The position numbers and the translations under genes were made by a program. Shown here in pieces: positions 44,734 to 53,200 of a stretch of 64,000 bases of DNA. Origin of the DNA: FEN-33 sp963768775 (GTDB lineage: Archaea > Thermoplasmatota > Thermoplasmata > Methanomassiliicoccales > UBA472); assembly GCA_963768775.1 (NCBI GenBank), contig CAVYIY010000005.1, positions 1-64,000 of the forward strand, written 5' to 3'. Under the pieces are notes generated by a model that was not told the DNA's origin, did not search any database, and was given only the letters and a program-made list of their open reading frames with translations. Within the stretch, counting starts at the first letter, position 1, and each line of letters starts with the position of its first letter.

Positions 44734-45078
44734 ATGACTATAGGAGGGATGGAGTTCAAGATTACTCGTCTAGCGTTCGATGACGACGTTAGGAGGATCT
44801 TATCAGCCACATGCCCCTCGGCGATGTGCGTGAAGGACATATCGAATCGGCTCGACATGCCAATCACCAAATGCTATCGCCTGGTGCGGCTGATGGAGAA
44901 GAGGGGAATGCTAAGGAAGATGGATGGTCTGGAATCGAATATAGCCTCGTACCAGTCGAACTTGCGCACCATCAACCTGCGGATCGAGCAGGACCGTCTC
45001 AGTATCGATGTGGAATTCATCGACGGTGGAAAGCGCGTGTTCGAGTTCTGCCCGAGGCAGATGGCCGCAAGGACTTAA
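44734..45078 (+). CDS. Winged-helix (ArsR-like) transcription regulator
   Basis: 114 residues. DDDVRRILSATCPSAMCVKD leads into a helix-turn-helix: ISNRLDMPITKCYRLVRLME with a recognition helix and a basic wing KRGMLRKMDG, followed by a beta-rich tail NLRTINLRIEQDRLSIDVEF that may form a dimer or ligand domain. An alternative ATG at 44749 is preceded by GGAGG, too close for normal use. It is divergent from the giant FG-GAP gene, so it may regulate it or itself. No metal-binding motif is evident. Confidence 0.8.
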   Translation: MTIGGMEFKITRLAFDDDVRRILSATCPSAMCVKDISNRLDMPITKCYRLVRLMEKRGMLRKMDGLESNIASYQSNLRTINLRIEQDRLSIDVEFIDGGKRVFEFCPRQMAART

Positions 45079-45089
45079 GCCCAGATCGT

Positions 45090-45359
45090 TCACTCCTCAA
45101 TGCATAGGGAGTAGATTATCTCAGCGATCTGGCCCGCATGTTCTTTTCCTTTGACCGGGCCCATCATCAGCCTGCCGTTCCGGAAGATCGTCACCTCGGT
45201 CTCGCGGTTGCGTGCGATCAGCATCACGTCGGACGTATCAACTTGGAAACCGTTCTCCCTTAGTTTCGGGGTGGTTTTTGCCAAATCTATCCTGATATCG
45301 TCCGTCGGCACAGCGGACATGGCATCATGCTTGCACATTCGCACTATCTTGAAGTTCAT
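45090..45359 (-). CDS. Uncharacterised 89-aa protein
   Basis: An alpha/beta pattern with a late strand-turn-strand VTIFRNGRLMMGPVKGKEHA and a final helix IAEIIYSLC. The NGRLxxGP turn recalls small archaeal proteins that bind ligands through a beta sheet, but no family could be fixed. It begins directly at the stop of the nucleotide-kinase-like gene, so the two are one operon. Confidence 0.6.
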   Translation of the reverse strand: MNFKIVRMCKHDAMSAVPTDDIRIDLAKTTPKLRENGFQVDTSDVMLIARNRETEVTIFRNGRLMMGPVKGKEHAGQIAEIIYSLCIEE

Positions 45360-45893
45360 CTATCCCAGTCCTGTCAAGAACGCATTCACTCTCGCTTTGA
45401 ATTCATCCATAGAGCCATCGTTCAGCAGCATGACATCCGCCATGGCGATCAGGCTGCCCAGCCCCCAGCCCAGTTCCCTCTTGTCCCTCTCCTCGAATTC
45501 CGACCAGGTGGCGGGAGCGTCTGCCCTACCACGTTTCTTCAGTCGCAGAAATCGTGACATTGGAGAGGAATGGATTGCCACCAGCAGCACGCCCTTCCCG
45601 AATGCTTGGCGGAAGACCTCGAGCTCGACAAGTCCTCTGCTACCGTCGATGATCGTCCTTTCGGAGCGGACATGCACGACCGATCGCTTGGCCCAGATTT
45701 CATAACCGTTGATGCGGCGCTCCTGGTCCGCGAAGCCGCCCACCCCCTTGTCCGTGCCGGTGATGCCCTGCCTCTTCGCCTCCTCCCTCACCACGTCGCC
45801 CATGCGCACCACATCGTAGCCAAGCGACCTGGCGACCTGGACGAACTCCTCTTTCCCCGCACCGGGCATTCCCGTGACGACGATGACCTGCAT
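45360..45893 (-). CDS. UPF0200 (AAA/P-loop nucleotide kinase-like) protein
   Basis: 177 residues. P-loop VTGMPGAGKEEFV lies at residues 5-17, followed by VVRMGDVVREEAKRQGITGT, RTIIDGSRGLVELEVFRQAF and a lid-like RFLRLKKRGRADAP. It matches the archaeal UPF0200/dephospho-CoA-kinase-related family of probable nucleotide kinases. The ATG at 45893 puts the P-loop at the usual place; the open frame to 45965 is an extension without support. It is cotranscribed with the 89-residue gene. Confidence 0.85.
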   Translation of the reverse strand: MQVIVVTGMPGAGKEEFVQVARSLGYDVVRMGDVVREEAKRQGITGTDKGVGGFADQERRINGYEIWAKRSVVHVRSERTIIDGSRGLVELEVFRQAFGKGVLLVAIHSSPMSRFLRLKKRGRADAPATWSEFEERDKRELGWGLGSLIAMADVMLLNDGSMDEFKARVNAFLTGLG

Positions 45894-46227
45894 CCGATTA
45901 CCACCGAAGCGCTGCATGAGGTGAGGCTTTGGTCGGATTAAAGGAATAGCCTGTCTCGCAGACAATTACAAAGCCATTGTGCCGATCTTCAGATGCTCAG
46001 AACGACGGTTGCAATCGTGGACTGGAAGGGTCCAAGCGATCTTCGGACGGCGCGGTCTTTTTCCCGGTCGGCGGTATTCGTTTTCTTGTAACTGGATGAT
46101 ACAATTCATATATGATTGCGCAATGTATTGTCAGCTAGCTGCAACAAAAGCATTAATTGGGTAGACGAACATTCGATTGCCAATTCAGGCAGTTAATAGC
46201 GAGATAGGGATGGTCTCAGGGGGAACA

Positions 46228-46620
46228 ATGGTGCAACAGACAAAAAGCGTGGAGAATATCCTCGAGGAGATCATTCAACAGGAGTTCCCTCAAGACAGCA
46301 ACATCCAGAGCGTTTCCATTGTCTCCAAGACCGGCCTGATGATCGCCGGCAGGACCACTTCGCCCTCCAAGCCAGAGACCTTCTCGGCCATGGCGGCGAT
46401 CATGTATTCGTCCGCCGAGGCGACGCGTAGCGATCCCCTGAAGGACAAATGCGAATACCTTCTCGGTGTGTTCCACGACAGCAAGCTGATCATCACCGAG
46501 GTCTCTTCCAGCCTCCTCATCGTCGTCACCTGCGATCGCGCCACCGAGGAATCGAAGATCCTGGAGAACATGAACAAAGTCATCACCCGGACCAAGCAGG
46601 AGCTCGTCTGGCTGAGATGA
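46228..46620 (+). CDS. Roadblock/LC7 domain protein
   Basis: 130 residues. The first ~110 form one Roadblock/LC7 domain: SVENILEEIIQQEFPQDSNI, VSIVSKTGLMIAGRT, AMAAIMYSSAEAT and LIITEVSSSLLIVVTCDRAT. In prokaryotes such domains regulate Ras-like GTPases (MglB type). No GTPase gene is adjacent. The ATG at 46228 is chosen for the AGGGGG 7 nt upstream over the in-frame ATG at 46177. The preceding 45966-46227 has AT-rich promoter-like sequence but no gene. Confidence 0.85.
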   Translation: MVQQTKSVENILEEIIQQEFPQDSNIQSVSIVSKTGLMIAGRTTSPSKPETFSAMAAIMYSSAEATRSDPLKDKCEYLLGVFHDSKLIITEVSSSLLIVVTCDRATEESKILENMNKVITRTKQELVWLR

Positions 46621-46751
46621 GCTAGATCCTCATTCGAATGGATTCATTTCTGTGAGCATTCCCAAAGAGCGGACGTTTCGATATTTCGGTGATTGAAGAA
46701 TATCGGCGGAAGTCGTCAAGGCATGCCTGCTTCATGCATGAATCGCAATCT

Positions 46752-47213
46752 CTAGATCAAGTGTTCCGCGGTGTCGTCGAGGATGCGATCGCAGTAGATG
46801 CAGCGCAGCACTGGAGGCTTCTTCGATTCGACGCTGAACTCCGGCTCCACCGGCTCGTTCAGGTTGGTTATGCAGGAGGGATTGCCGCAGCGAACGATGC
46901 CCCGCACCACCTGGGGCAGGGTCACGTTGTACTTCTCCGCCACATTGAAATCCCGGATGATATTGATCGTCGCGTCCGGGGAGATCAGCGAGATCTTGTC
47001 GACCTCCTTCGGGTCGAGCTCACGGTCCTCCACCTTGACGACGTCCTTGAATCCCTCCTTCTTGGAGGGGACGTGCATGAGCACACTGATTGGCGAGCTG
47101 ACATTGTTGCCCGAAACCCCGATGATGCGCAATACCTTCAGGGCCATTCCGCAGTCGATGTGATCGATTACCGTCCCGTTGCGGATCGGGGTGACCTTGA
47201 ACTCCTTCATCAC
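46752..47213 (-). CDS. pyrI: Aspartate carbamoyltransferase regulatory subunit
   Basis: 153 residues. The N-terminal allosteric domain contains VTPIRNGTVIDHIDCGMALKV and LISPDATINIIRDFNVAEKY. The C-terminal zinc domain has the four cysteines CGNPSCITN...LRCIYCDRI. It binds ATP/CTP and joins PyrB trimers into the holoenzyme of pyrimidine synthesis. The ATG overlaps the TGA of pyrB by 4 bp, so the pair is translationally coupled. Confidence 0.96.
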   Translation of the reverse strand: MMKEFKVTPIRNGTVIDHIDCGMALKVLRIIGVSGNNVSSPISVLMHVPSKKEGFKDVVKVEDRELDPKEVDKISLISPDATINIIRDFNVAEKYNVTLPQVVRGIVRCGNPSCITNLNEPVEPEFSVESKKPPVLRCIYCDRILDDTAEHLI

Positions 47214-48139
47214 AGCTCGCCTCCCAGTACGAGAGAGAGGAGGGCCATCCTCACCGGCACTCCGTTGAATGCTTGCTCGAAGTACTTCGCATGCTGGGTA
47301 TAGTCGACCTCGGGGGCGATCTCGTCGACCCTGGGCAGAGGATGCATGACGGTGAGGTTCTGCTTCGCCTCGCGCAGAAGGTTGTTGTCGATGCGATAGC
47401 TGCCGGCGACCTTCAGGTATTCGCTGGGGTCAGGGAACCTCTCCCTCTGGATGCGGGTGACGTAAAGGACGTCGATTTCCTTGATGACCTCTTCCAGCTT
47501 CGAGGTGAGCTTGGGCTTCCCCCCGAGCTTCTCCACCTGCTTGACCGTCTCCCGCGGCATCTGCAAGGATGCCGGAGCGACGAAGGTCACCTCGGCGCCG
47601 AACAGGGTCAGCGCCTCGGCCAGCGAGTGCGCGGTGCGGCCGTATTTCAGATCGCCGACCAGCGCCACTTTGATGCCCTCGATGTGCTGCTTGTCCCGGC
47701 GGATGGTGAACAGGTCGAGCAGGGTCTGCGTGGGATGCTGCCCCGCCCCGTCCCCGGCATTGATCACCGGGCTGCGGGAGAACTTGGCGGCCAAACGGGC
47801 CGCCCCCTCGTGTGGATGCCTCAAGACAATAGCATCGGAATAGGATTCCACCATGCGGATGGTGTCCGCCAGCGTCTCCCCCTTCGCGATAGACATCATC
47901 GATGGATGGGACATCTCCAGCGTTCGGCCGCCCAACCGCGCCATCGCCGTCTCGAAGGACATGCGGGTGCGGGTGGAGGGCTCGAAGAACAGGTTGGCGA
48001 GTATGCGCCCTTCCAACATCTTGGTGAACTTCTCTCCCCGGGCGTAGGGGATCATCTTCTCCGAAAGATCAAGAACGAACTCTATCTGCTCCCGCGTCAG
48101 GTCGCGGATGGAGACGATGTCCAAGCCTTTGAATTCCAT
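47210..48139 (-). CDS. pyrB: Aspartate carbamoyltransferase catalytic subunit
   Basis: 309 residues. Carbamoyl-phosphate motif FFEPSTRTRMSFETAM (STRT), carbamoyl-transfer block VLRHPHEGAARLAAK, INAGDGAGQHPTQTLLDL (the HPxQ motif), and VMHPLPRVDEIAPEVD near the end with the conserved HPLPR. The ATG at 48139 is chosen since the family starts at this LVSIRDL-type region; the frame to 48190 is longer. It forms the first committed step of pyrimidine biosynthesis with pyrI. Confidence 0.96.
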   Translation of the reverse strand: MEFKGLDIVSIRDLTREQIEFVLDLSEKMIPYARGEKFTKMLEGRILANLFFEPSTRTRMSFETAMARLGGRTLEMSHPSMMSIAKGETLADTIRMVESYSDAIVLRHPHEGAARLAAKFSRSPVINAGDGAGQHPTQTLLDLFTIRRDKQHIEGIKVALVGDLKYGRTAHSLAEALTLFGAEVTFVAPASLQMPRETVKQVEKLGGKPKLTSKLEEVIKEIDVLYVTRIQRERFPDPSEYLKVAGSYRIDNNLLREAKQNLTVMHPLPRVDEIAPEVDYTQHAKYFEQAFNGVPVRMALLSLVLGGEL

Positions 48140-48197
48140 GCTTACCGGGCTACGAATAACCGGCCGGCCTATTTGACATCTTCGTAACAAACAATGA

Positions 48198-48590
48198 CTA
48201 GTTCGAGGACTCTGGTGCTTCCTCGAATTTGGAAAGGACTTCCTTCATATGCGAATACCAATCGTTCACGCAGCGCTCCAATCGGTCCCGCAGCAGATCT
48301 CTCCCAATTGCCTTGTAGATGTGGAAGTAGCCTCCGCGCTCGATGCTCTTCGTTTCGCGGTAGACCATGCCGCAGGTCATCAGCTTCTGGAGTGCCCGAT
48401 AAACGGTGGAGCGGTCCCTACCCATCTTGGCCGCCAGCTCGTCCGCCCGCAGCGGACCGGATGTGGATAGCTGATAATACACCTCTACCTCGAATTCGGC
48501 GAGGCTGAAAGCGCATTGCACCAGGTCGTGGCAGGTATGCACCTCTCCGATTATCTTCTCTGGAAGTATCTGGCTGGTCTCTCTGGGCAT
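48198..48590 (-). CDS. TrmB/MarR-like winged-helix regulator
   Basis: 130 residues. FEVEVYYQLSTSGPLRADEL and AAKMGRDRSTVYRALQKLMT form the helix-turn-helix, and the wing is CGMVYRETKSIERGGYFHIY. A charged C-terminal helix follows. It could be in an operon with pyrBI (59 bp upstream on the same strand) or regulate the divergent sulfur-relay operon; the palindrome at 48633-48645 in the shared promoter is a candidate site. No inducer domain is visible. Confidence 0.8.
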   Translation of the reverse strand: MPRETSQILPEKIIGEVHTCHDLVQCAFSLAEFEVEVYYQLSTSGPLRADELAAKMGRDRSTVYRALQKLMTCGMVYRETKSIERGGYFHIYKAIGRDLLRDRLERCVNDWYSHMKEVLSKFEEAPESSN

Positions 48591-48623
48591 CTCAAATCTA
48601 CAAAAAGCTTAAATGGCTAGAGG

Positions 48624-48645
48624 TTATATATAGTTGTCGCACAAC
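48624..48645. promoter_or_regulatory. TATA box and adjacent palindrome in divergent promoter
   Basis: TTATATATA (48624-48632) is followed directly by GTTGTCGCACAAC (48633-48645), a 5-3-5 inverted repeat. The TATA box lies 42 nt before tusA, so a protein bound to the palindrome would block polymerase loading or escape. Confidence 0.6.
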
Positions 48646-48673
48646 CGTGCAAAACCGTAGGTAAGGGGTAGGT

Positions 48674-48907
48674 ATGGATAAAGATGAGACCTTAGATTCC
48701 AGGGGCCTGATGTGCCCCATGCCGATAGTGAAATTGGCCAAGAAGATGAAGGAGATGCAAGTGGGGAAGGTTGTCGAGCTGATTTCCGACGACCCTGGCT
48801 CAAAGGAAGACGTCCCCGCTTGGACCCAGCGCACCGGGAACGAGCTGGTGGAAACGAAGCAGGATGGCAAGATATTCTACTTCTACATCCGAAAGAAACA
48901 AGTCTGA
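48674..48907 (+). CDS. TusA-family sulfur carrier protein
   Basis: 77 residues. The TusA signature is ETLDSRGLMCPMPIVKLAKK with the catalytic Cys of CPxP and the conserved GKVVELISDDPGSKEDVPAW, then a short sheet ending FYIRKK. TusA proteins carry sulfur as a persulfide in thio-modification of tRNA, molybdopterin synthesis or sulfur metabolism. It is the first gene of a plus-strand run with four DsrE/F/H-type proteins. GGGGTAG precedes the ATG. Confidence 0.93.
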   Translation: MDKDETLDSRGLMCPMPIVKLAKKMKEMQVGKVVELISDDPGSKEDVPAWTQRTGNELVETKQDGKIFYFYIRKKQV

Positions 48908-48966
48908 AACGCTGGAATAGAACGGTAAGAGTCGAATTCAAGTCATAAGCGATTGAGGTGAAAAGA

Positions 48967-49386
48967 ATGCCAGAAGCAAAGAAGATAACGAAGATCGCGA
49001 TCGTGGTGTCCGAAGGCACTTTTGACAAGGCCATGGAATCCCTGATGATCGCGAACGTCGCTGCGAGCATGGGAATGGAAGTCCATATCTTCCACACGTT
49101 CTTCGGGCTTAAGCTGGTCACAAAGACAGCCAACCCCAAGGCGCCAGGAATGTATCGGTTTTTCACCGGCATGTTCAAGAAGAAGATGCTCGCGGTGGGC
49201 GTCGAGGACTACCCTGCCCAGAAGAAGATGGCCCTGGAGCTCGGAGTGAAAATGTACGCCTGCGCCACGAGCATGGGGGTCATGGGAGTGAAGCAGGAGG
49301 ACCTGGACGAAGGGGTGACAGTCCTCGGGGCAGCGGGCTTCCTGAACATCGCTGCGGACACGGACATGCAGTATTTCATCGGATGA
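48967..49386 (+). CDS. DsrE2-like sulfur transfer protein
   Basis: 139 residues. The DsrE2 features are KIAIVVSEGTFDKAMESLMI, VHIFHTFFGLKLV and YACATSMGVMG with the presumed persulfide-forming Cys. GAGGTGA precedes the ATG at 48967. In sulfur-oxidising organisms DsrE2, TusA and rhodanese form a relay; here it follows tusA by 60 bp. Its hydrophobic N-terminal stretch is weaker than in membrane-bound members. Confidence 0.87.
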   Translation: MPEAKKITKIAIVVSEGTFDKAMESLMIANVAASMGMEVHIFHTFFGLKLVTKTANPKAPGMYRFFTGMFKKKMLAVGVEDYPAQKKMALELGVKMYACATSMGVMGVKQEDLDEGVTVLGAAGFLNIAADTDMQYFIG

Positions 49387-49393
49387 TGATAGA

Positions 49394-49693
49394 ATGGCCT
49401 CCATCCTGTTCGTGCTGTTGAAGTCGCCTCACGAGAACATCAACCTCGAGCTGACGTTCGACCTCGGGGGCCATTCGAAGAAGGCGGCGCTGCTGTTCGA
49501 GGATGCGGTCTATTACGCCGCGGACAAGAAGGCGTCGAAGCATCTCGCCGAGCACGTGGATGAGGTCTACGTGATTGCGGACGACCTTGCGGCCAGAGGT
49601 TTCAGCTGCGATGTCGGCGGTAAGTTCAAGACCGTCGACTACGGCGAAGCGGTCGACCTGATCATGCAGTACGACAGGACCATTACATTGTGA
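49394..49693 (+). CDS. DsrE/F/H superfamily protein (TusB/DsrH-like)
   Basis: 99 residues. It starts ILFVLLKSPHENINLELTFD, like TusB/DsrH proteins (KSP at the first strand), has a central FEDAVYYAADKKASKHLAEH segment, a Cys in GFSCDVGGKF, and ends YDRTITL. It is 7 bp after the DsrE2-like gene. The position of the Cys differs from the C-terminal Cys of classical TusB, so the subclass is uncertain. Confidence 0.75.
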   Translation: MASILFVLLKSPHENINLELTFDLGGHSKKAALLFEDAVYYAADKKASKHLAEHVDEVYVIADDLAARGFSCDVGGKFKTVDYGEAVDLIMQYDRTITL

Positions 49694-49702
49694 GGTGAGG
49701 GG

Positions 49703-50062
49703 ATGAAGGGAACACTGCTCATACACTTGCGATCCGGGAGCATGATGAACATGGACTCCAACCTGGCTGTGAAGCTGGCGCGGGCCGCCTTGGACAAGGG
49801 CTACAACGTGCGCATCTTCGGCTACGGAGAAGGGATAACCGCGATCAAGGAGGGCCAGGAGCCGAAGCGCTTCCCCAACGTGGGAAAGGAGCTGACCGAG
49901 ATCGCGGAGAGGGGCGCCTCAATCGTCGTATGCGAGACCTGCTGCGCCGCCCGGGGCATCCACCGGGGAGAGGAGGTCAAGGGGACGAGGGTCGGCAGCC
50001 TGACCAATGACCTTTCGAAGTTCGTGGCCGAAGCGGACCGCATCGTCACGATCGCGAGGTGA
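49703..50062 (+). CDS. DsrE family sulfur relay protein
   Basis: 119 residues. TLLIHLRSGSMMNMDSNLAV starts the Rossmann-like fold, with YNVRIFGYGEGITAIKEGQ and ASIVVCETCCAARGI, a three-Cys block that can hold sulfur. It ends AEADRIVTIAR. Gene order 5' TusA-DsrE2-DsrH-DsrE-DsrF-like. Confidence 0.82.
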   Translation: MKGTLLIHLRSGSMMNMDSNLAVKLARAALDKGYNVRIFGYGEGITAIKEGQEPKRFPNVGKELTEIAERGASIVVCETCCAARGIHRGEEVKGTRVGSLTNDLSKFVAEADRIVTIAR

Positions 50063-50066
50063 GAGA

Positions 50067-50426
50067 ATGGCAACAAGCATCCTGATCCTTGCGACGAAGG
50101 CCCCTTACGGAACGGAGGATTTCTTCGCCGGAGCGCGTATGGCGCTGGCGATGCTGGCGAGCGGGAGCATCTCCAGAGCGACCGTCCTCATGGTCGGCGA
50201 TGGGACGCTGAACGCCGTGGCGGCGCAGAACCCCGGTGCCATCGGCATGCCCTCGAATGTCGAGGCGATCAATGACCTGGCCGATTTCGAGGGAGAGGTC
50301 CTCGTGCTCGAGGATGATCTTAAGGCTAGAGTCGGAGAGGTGCCGATAGTCGAAGGCGTGAAGAAGATATCTTGGGAGAAGGCGAGAGAGCTGATAATGG
50401 ACCACGAGCTCGTGACGACTTTCTGA
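50067..50426 (+). CDS. DsrF/TusC-like protein lacking cysteine
   Basis: 119 residues. It starts ILILATKAPYGTEDFFAGAR, the pattern of TusC/DsrF (KxPYGTxxAxxxL), then VLMVGDGTLNAVAAQNPGAI and VPIVEGVKKISWEKARELIM. It contains no Cys, as in the structural subunits of the TusBCD complex. It is 4 bp after the preceding gene and closes the operon; a T-run near 50456 could terminate transcription. Confidence 0.8.
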   Translation: MATSILILATKAPYGTEDFFAGARMALAMLASGSISRATVLMVGDGTLNAVAAQNPGAIGMPSNVEAINDLADFEGEVLVLEDDLKARVGEVPIVEGVKKISWEKARELIMDHELVTTF

Positions 50427-50568
50427 TCGTCGCGCCTACCCCTTCGTTTTCAGTTTTTAAAAAAAGCTACGTCATCACGCCATTTCGAGCCGATGGCAGG
50501 ATCATGATTCGGCGATTCTTGAGCGTGATGCCAAGGGTCTATATGGGTGCACGGCATGGCATGAAGCG

Positions 50569-51267
50569 ATGGCATTCGACCTGTTCTCGCTGGACCAGAT
50601 AATATTGTTGCTCGGTCAGATCACGCTCTTAATCCTGGTGGGACTTTTGGTGCTCGGCCTGGTCCTGGCGGTGCTAATCGCCTTTTCGATAAGGACCGGC
50701 AGAATGGCATTCCCCCGACTCTTCCTTGCCGGCATGGCACTGGTGGAAGGGGTAATCCGGGCGCTCTGCGGCCTGCTGGGGATCGAGGACAAGGAATTGA
50801 CCGAGTTCGTTGTCCGGCTGCACAATCGGTTGAACCAGGGCAAGTTCGACAGCATCCCGGCCAAGAACAAAGCCATCTTCCTGCCCCAGTGCCTGCGCTC
50901 CGCGAAATGCCCGGCCCATCTGACCCCAGAGGGATTGATCTGCGAAAGATGCATGCTCTGCGGCATCGGCCGGTCGATTGACAAGCTGGAGGCGCAAGGC
51001 TATCGGGTGCATATCGTGCCTGGATCCACCTTCATCAAGCGCATCGTGAAGGCGGAGAAGCCCAAGGCGATCATCGGCGTGGGCTGCCATATGGAAGTGA
51101 AGGAAGGGCTCATGCTCGCCGACCGGCTGGGACTGGTCGCCATGGGAGTGATAACCCTGAAGGATGGTTGCATCGAGACCCTGGTCAATTGGACCGAGCT
51201 CAACGATCTGGCCGACGGCAACTTGAATCTCCTGGAGATCCATCCGACGGTCAAGCTGATCGAATGA
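50569..51267 (+). CDS. DUF116 family protein, membrane-anchored, Cys-rich
   Basis: 232 residues. Residues ~10-40 form hydrophobic segments (ITLLILVGLLVLGLVLAVLI), with a further weak one near 50-68. The DUF116 core follows: LPQCLRSAKCPAHLTPEGL, ICERCMLCGIGRSID, IIGVGCHMEVKEGLMLADRL and a final GCIETLVNW. The clustered cysteines suggest an iron-sulfur centre. The biochemical role is unknown. It lies between the sulfur relay operon and arcS, in the same direction. Confidence 0.85.
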   Translation: MAFDLFSLDQIILLLGQITLLILVGLLVLGLVLAVLIAFSIRTGRMAFPRLFLAGMALVEGVIRALCGLLGIEDKELTEFVVRLHNRLNQGKFDSIPAKNKAIFLPQCLRSAKCPAHLTPEGLICERCMLCGIGRSIDKLEAQGYRVHIVPGSTFIKRIVKAEKPKAIIGVGCHMEVKEGLMLADRLGLVAMGVITLKDGCIETLVNWTELNDLADGNLNLLEIHPTVKLIE

Positions 51268-51352
51268 ACGGACGAAGCGCCAGTGTCATTGCGGTCGGCC
51301 AGGAGATGAGGGCAAGCAAACCCTTTAATCATTGATGGGATTACTTCGTTGA

Positions 51353-53080
51353 ATGATCGAGGTCCTGAGCCGCTCTGGATTGTCCAAAACCACCGCATGG
51401 ACTTCTGGCAAGGGCAAGGTCCGGACGCCCAATCTGTTGTTTCTGAGCTCGGCCGCTTCCTCGGCGCCAAGCTTTGCGGAATTGCTCTTGGACGAGGAGA
51501 GCGGCATGATCCATTCCTCTTCCGACCCAGACTTCCAGTCGGTCGGCCTTCTCGCTGGCATTTATGTGCCTCTTTCGGCTAGGTCAAGGCAGGAGAAGGA
51601 GGACATCTGCGCCCCAGAGGGGGAGGCGGATGCGCAGTCCGTCCCTGACGTTCAATGGCTCACGAAAGATGTCGCGATCTTGCCCAATGCCTTCGAGCTG
51701 CGGCGGGACGCGAGGGCGTTCGTGCGAAGTGTTGCCCGGCTGCGCAAGCGGGTTGGCTACAGCAAGCTCCTCTACGCCCCCGGGATGATGGATGCCTCCA
51801 ATCTGGCATTGCTCGGCTACATGGGCATCGACCTCTTCGATTCCTCATTGTTGACCTACCAATCGTCGCGCGGCATCATCAGCAGGGTCGAGGGGGCGTT
51901 CGCCCCGGTCAATGCGAAATGGGCGCTGCCGCAAGGGGAAAGTATCCTAGACCTGAACCTGAGGAACTCGTGGGAAGAGCTGCGGCTGATCAAGCATATG
52001 ATCGAGATCGGGCGACTGAGGGAACTGGCGGAGATGAGGGCGCACGCGACACCGTGGAATGTAGCCGCCCTCCGCATACTGGACGAGCAGTTGTACGATC
52101 TCCAGGAGATGTACGCTCCCGTCGTCGGCCCCCGCTTCTATGCCAACGCGAAGCAGTCGCTCAGCCGGCCAGATGTGGTTCGACATCGTCGAAGGGTGCT
52201 GGAGCGGTACCGACCGGCGGCCCACAAGAAGATACTTCTTCTCATCCCCTGCTCCGCCAAGAAGCCGTACTTCCTTTCCAAGAGCCATCAGACGTTCAGG
52301 AACGTGCTGATGTCGGTGCCCAACTCGGCCGTGGTGCAGGAGCTGATCGTCACCTCACCGCTGGGCGTGGTGCCCCGCGAGCTCGAGCTGTTCTACCCGT
52401 CAGTGCAGTACGACATCCCGGTCACGGGCCATTGGGACCTGGAAGAGCAGGCGATGGTGAGGGAGCTCGCGGCTCACGTGGCATCGCTCGGCTTCGACCA
52501 GGTGATCAGCCATCTGGGGAGCGAGAGCGACATCGTCAAGGAGGTCATGGAATGCGTGGACACCTCTCAAGGGAGCCCGACCTCCAGGGATTCCCTGGCA
52601 AGGTTGCAGGAGGCACTGGCCGAAGCATGCTCCAAGCAGCCTAGGACGCCATTCTCAGTCGAGAGGACGGCGACGATGGCCTCGGTCGCTAGATTTCAAT
52701 TCGGCGGGGGAGGCGAGGCGCTGCTGGAAGGCTGCAACATAAGTGGCAACTATCCCTATTCGCGGATATCCTTCGGCAATAAACAGATGGGTCTGCTGAC
52801 TCCGGAAAGAGGGATGATATCGCTAACGCTGGAAGGGGCCGAGCGGCTCGCGTCCAAAGGGCTCCATTTGGTCGAGATCGAGGACTTCGATTTGACCGGG
52901 AATCTGTTCGCCAAAGGGGTGAAGAGCGCAGACCCGGTCATGCGCATCGGCGACGAGGCAATAATCATGCGCAATGGCCAGGTCGAGGGAGTGGGGATCG
53001 CGAGCATGAGCGCCGCGGAGATGACCTCGAGTGAAAGAGGGGAAGCGGTCAGGGTGAGGCACAAACGAAAACGGGCCTGA
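51353..53080 (+). CDS. arcS: Archaeosine synthase (ArcS/TgtA2)
   Basis: 575 residues. Acts on preQ0 at position 15 of tRNA after the transglycosylase TgtA, producing archaeosine; family members lack the TGT catalytic Asp and carry a specific PCSxxKPYxxSxSH motif, seen here as PCSAKKPYFLSKSH. The N-terminal half is a degenerate TGT-like barrel (PNLLFLSSAASSAPSFAELL). The C-terminal ~80 residues form a PUA domain (ISGNYPYSRISFGNKQMGLL, AKGVKSADPVMRIGDEAIIM). The ORF is complete; ATG at 51353. Confidence 0.92.
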   Translation: MIEVLSRSGLSKTTAWTSGKGKVRTPNLLFLSSAASSAPSFAELLLDEESGMIHSSSDPDFQSVGLLAGIYVPLSARSRQEKEDICAPEGEADAQSVPDVQWLTKDVAILPNAFELRRDARAFVRSVARLRKRVGYSKLLYAPGMMDASNLALLGYMGIDLFDSSLLTYQSSRGIISRVEGAFAPVNAKWALPQGESILDLNLRNSWEELRLIKHMIEIGRLRELAEMRAHATPWNVAALRILDEQLYDLQEMYAPVVGPRFYANAKQSLSRPDVVRHRRRVLERYRPAAHKKILLLIPCSAKKPYFLSKSHQTFRNVLMSVPNSAVVQELIVTSPLGVVPRELELFYPSVQYDIPVTGHWDLEEQAMVRELAAHVASLGFDQVISHLGSESDIVKEVMECVDTSQGSPTSRDSLARLQEALAEACSKQPRTPFSVERTATMASVARFQFGGGGEALLEGCNISGNYPYSRISFGNKQMGLLTPERGMISLTLEGAERLASKGLHLVEIEDFDLTGNLFAKGVKSADPVMRIGDEAIIMRNGQVEGVGIASMSAAEMTSSERGEAVRVRHKRKRA

Positions 53081-53160
53081 TTTCGGCCTTTTGAGTGCTT
53101 GCCGACGGGCCAGTCTAACAGGTCCGATAGGCACTTTCGCTCACCTCCCCCCGTCCGGGA

Positions 53161-53168
53161 TATAAATA
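53161..53168 (+). promoter_or_regulatory. TATA box for the 50-aa gene
   Basis: TATAAATA at 53161-53168 lies 33-40 nt before the ATG at 53201, with GAGGTG as ribosome-binding site between. It predicts a short leader. Confidence 0.6.
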
Positions 53169-53200
53169 GAGTCGGGCATCTGTGATTCAAGAGGTGTATC

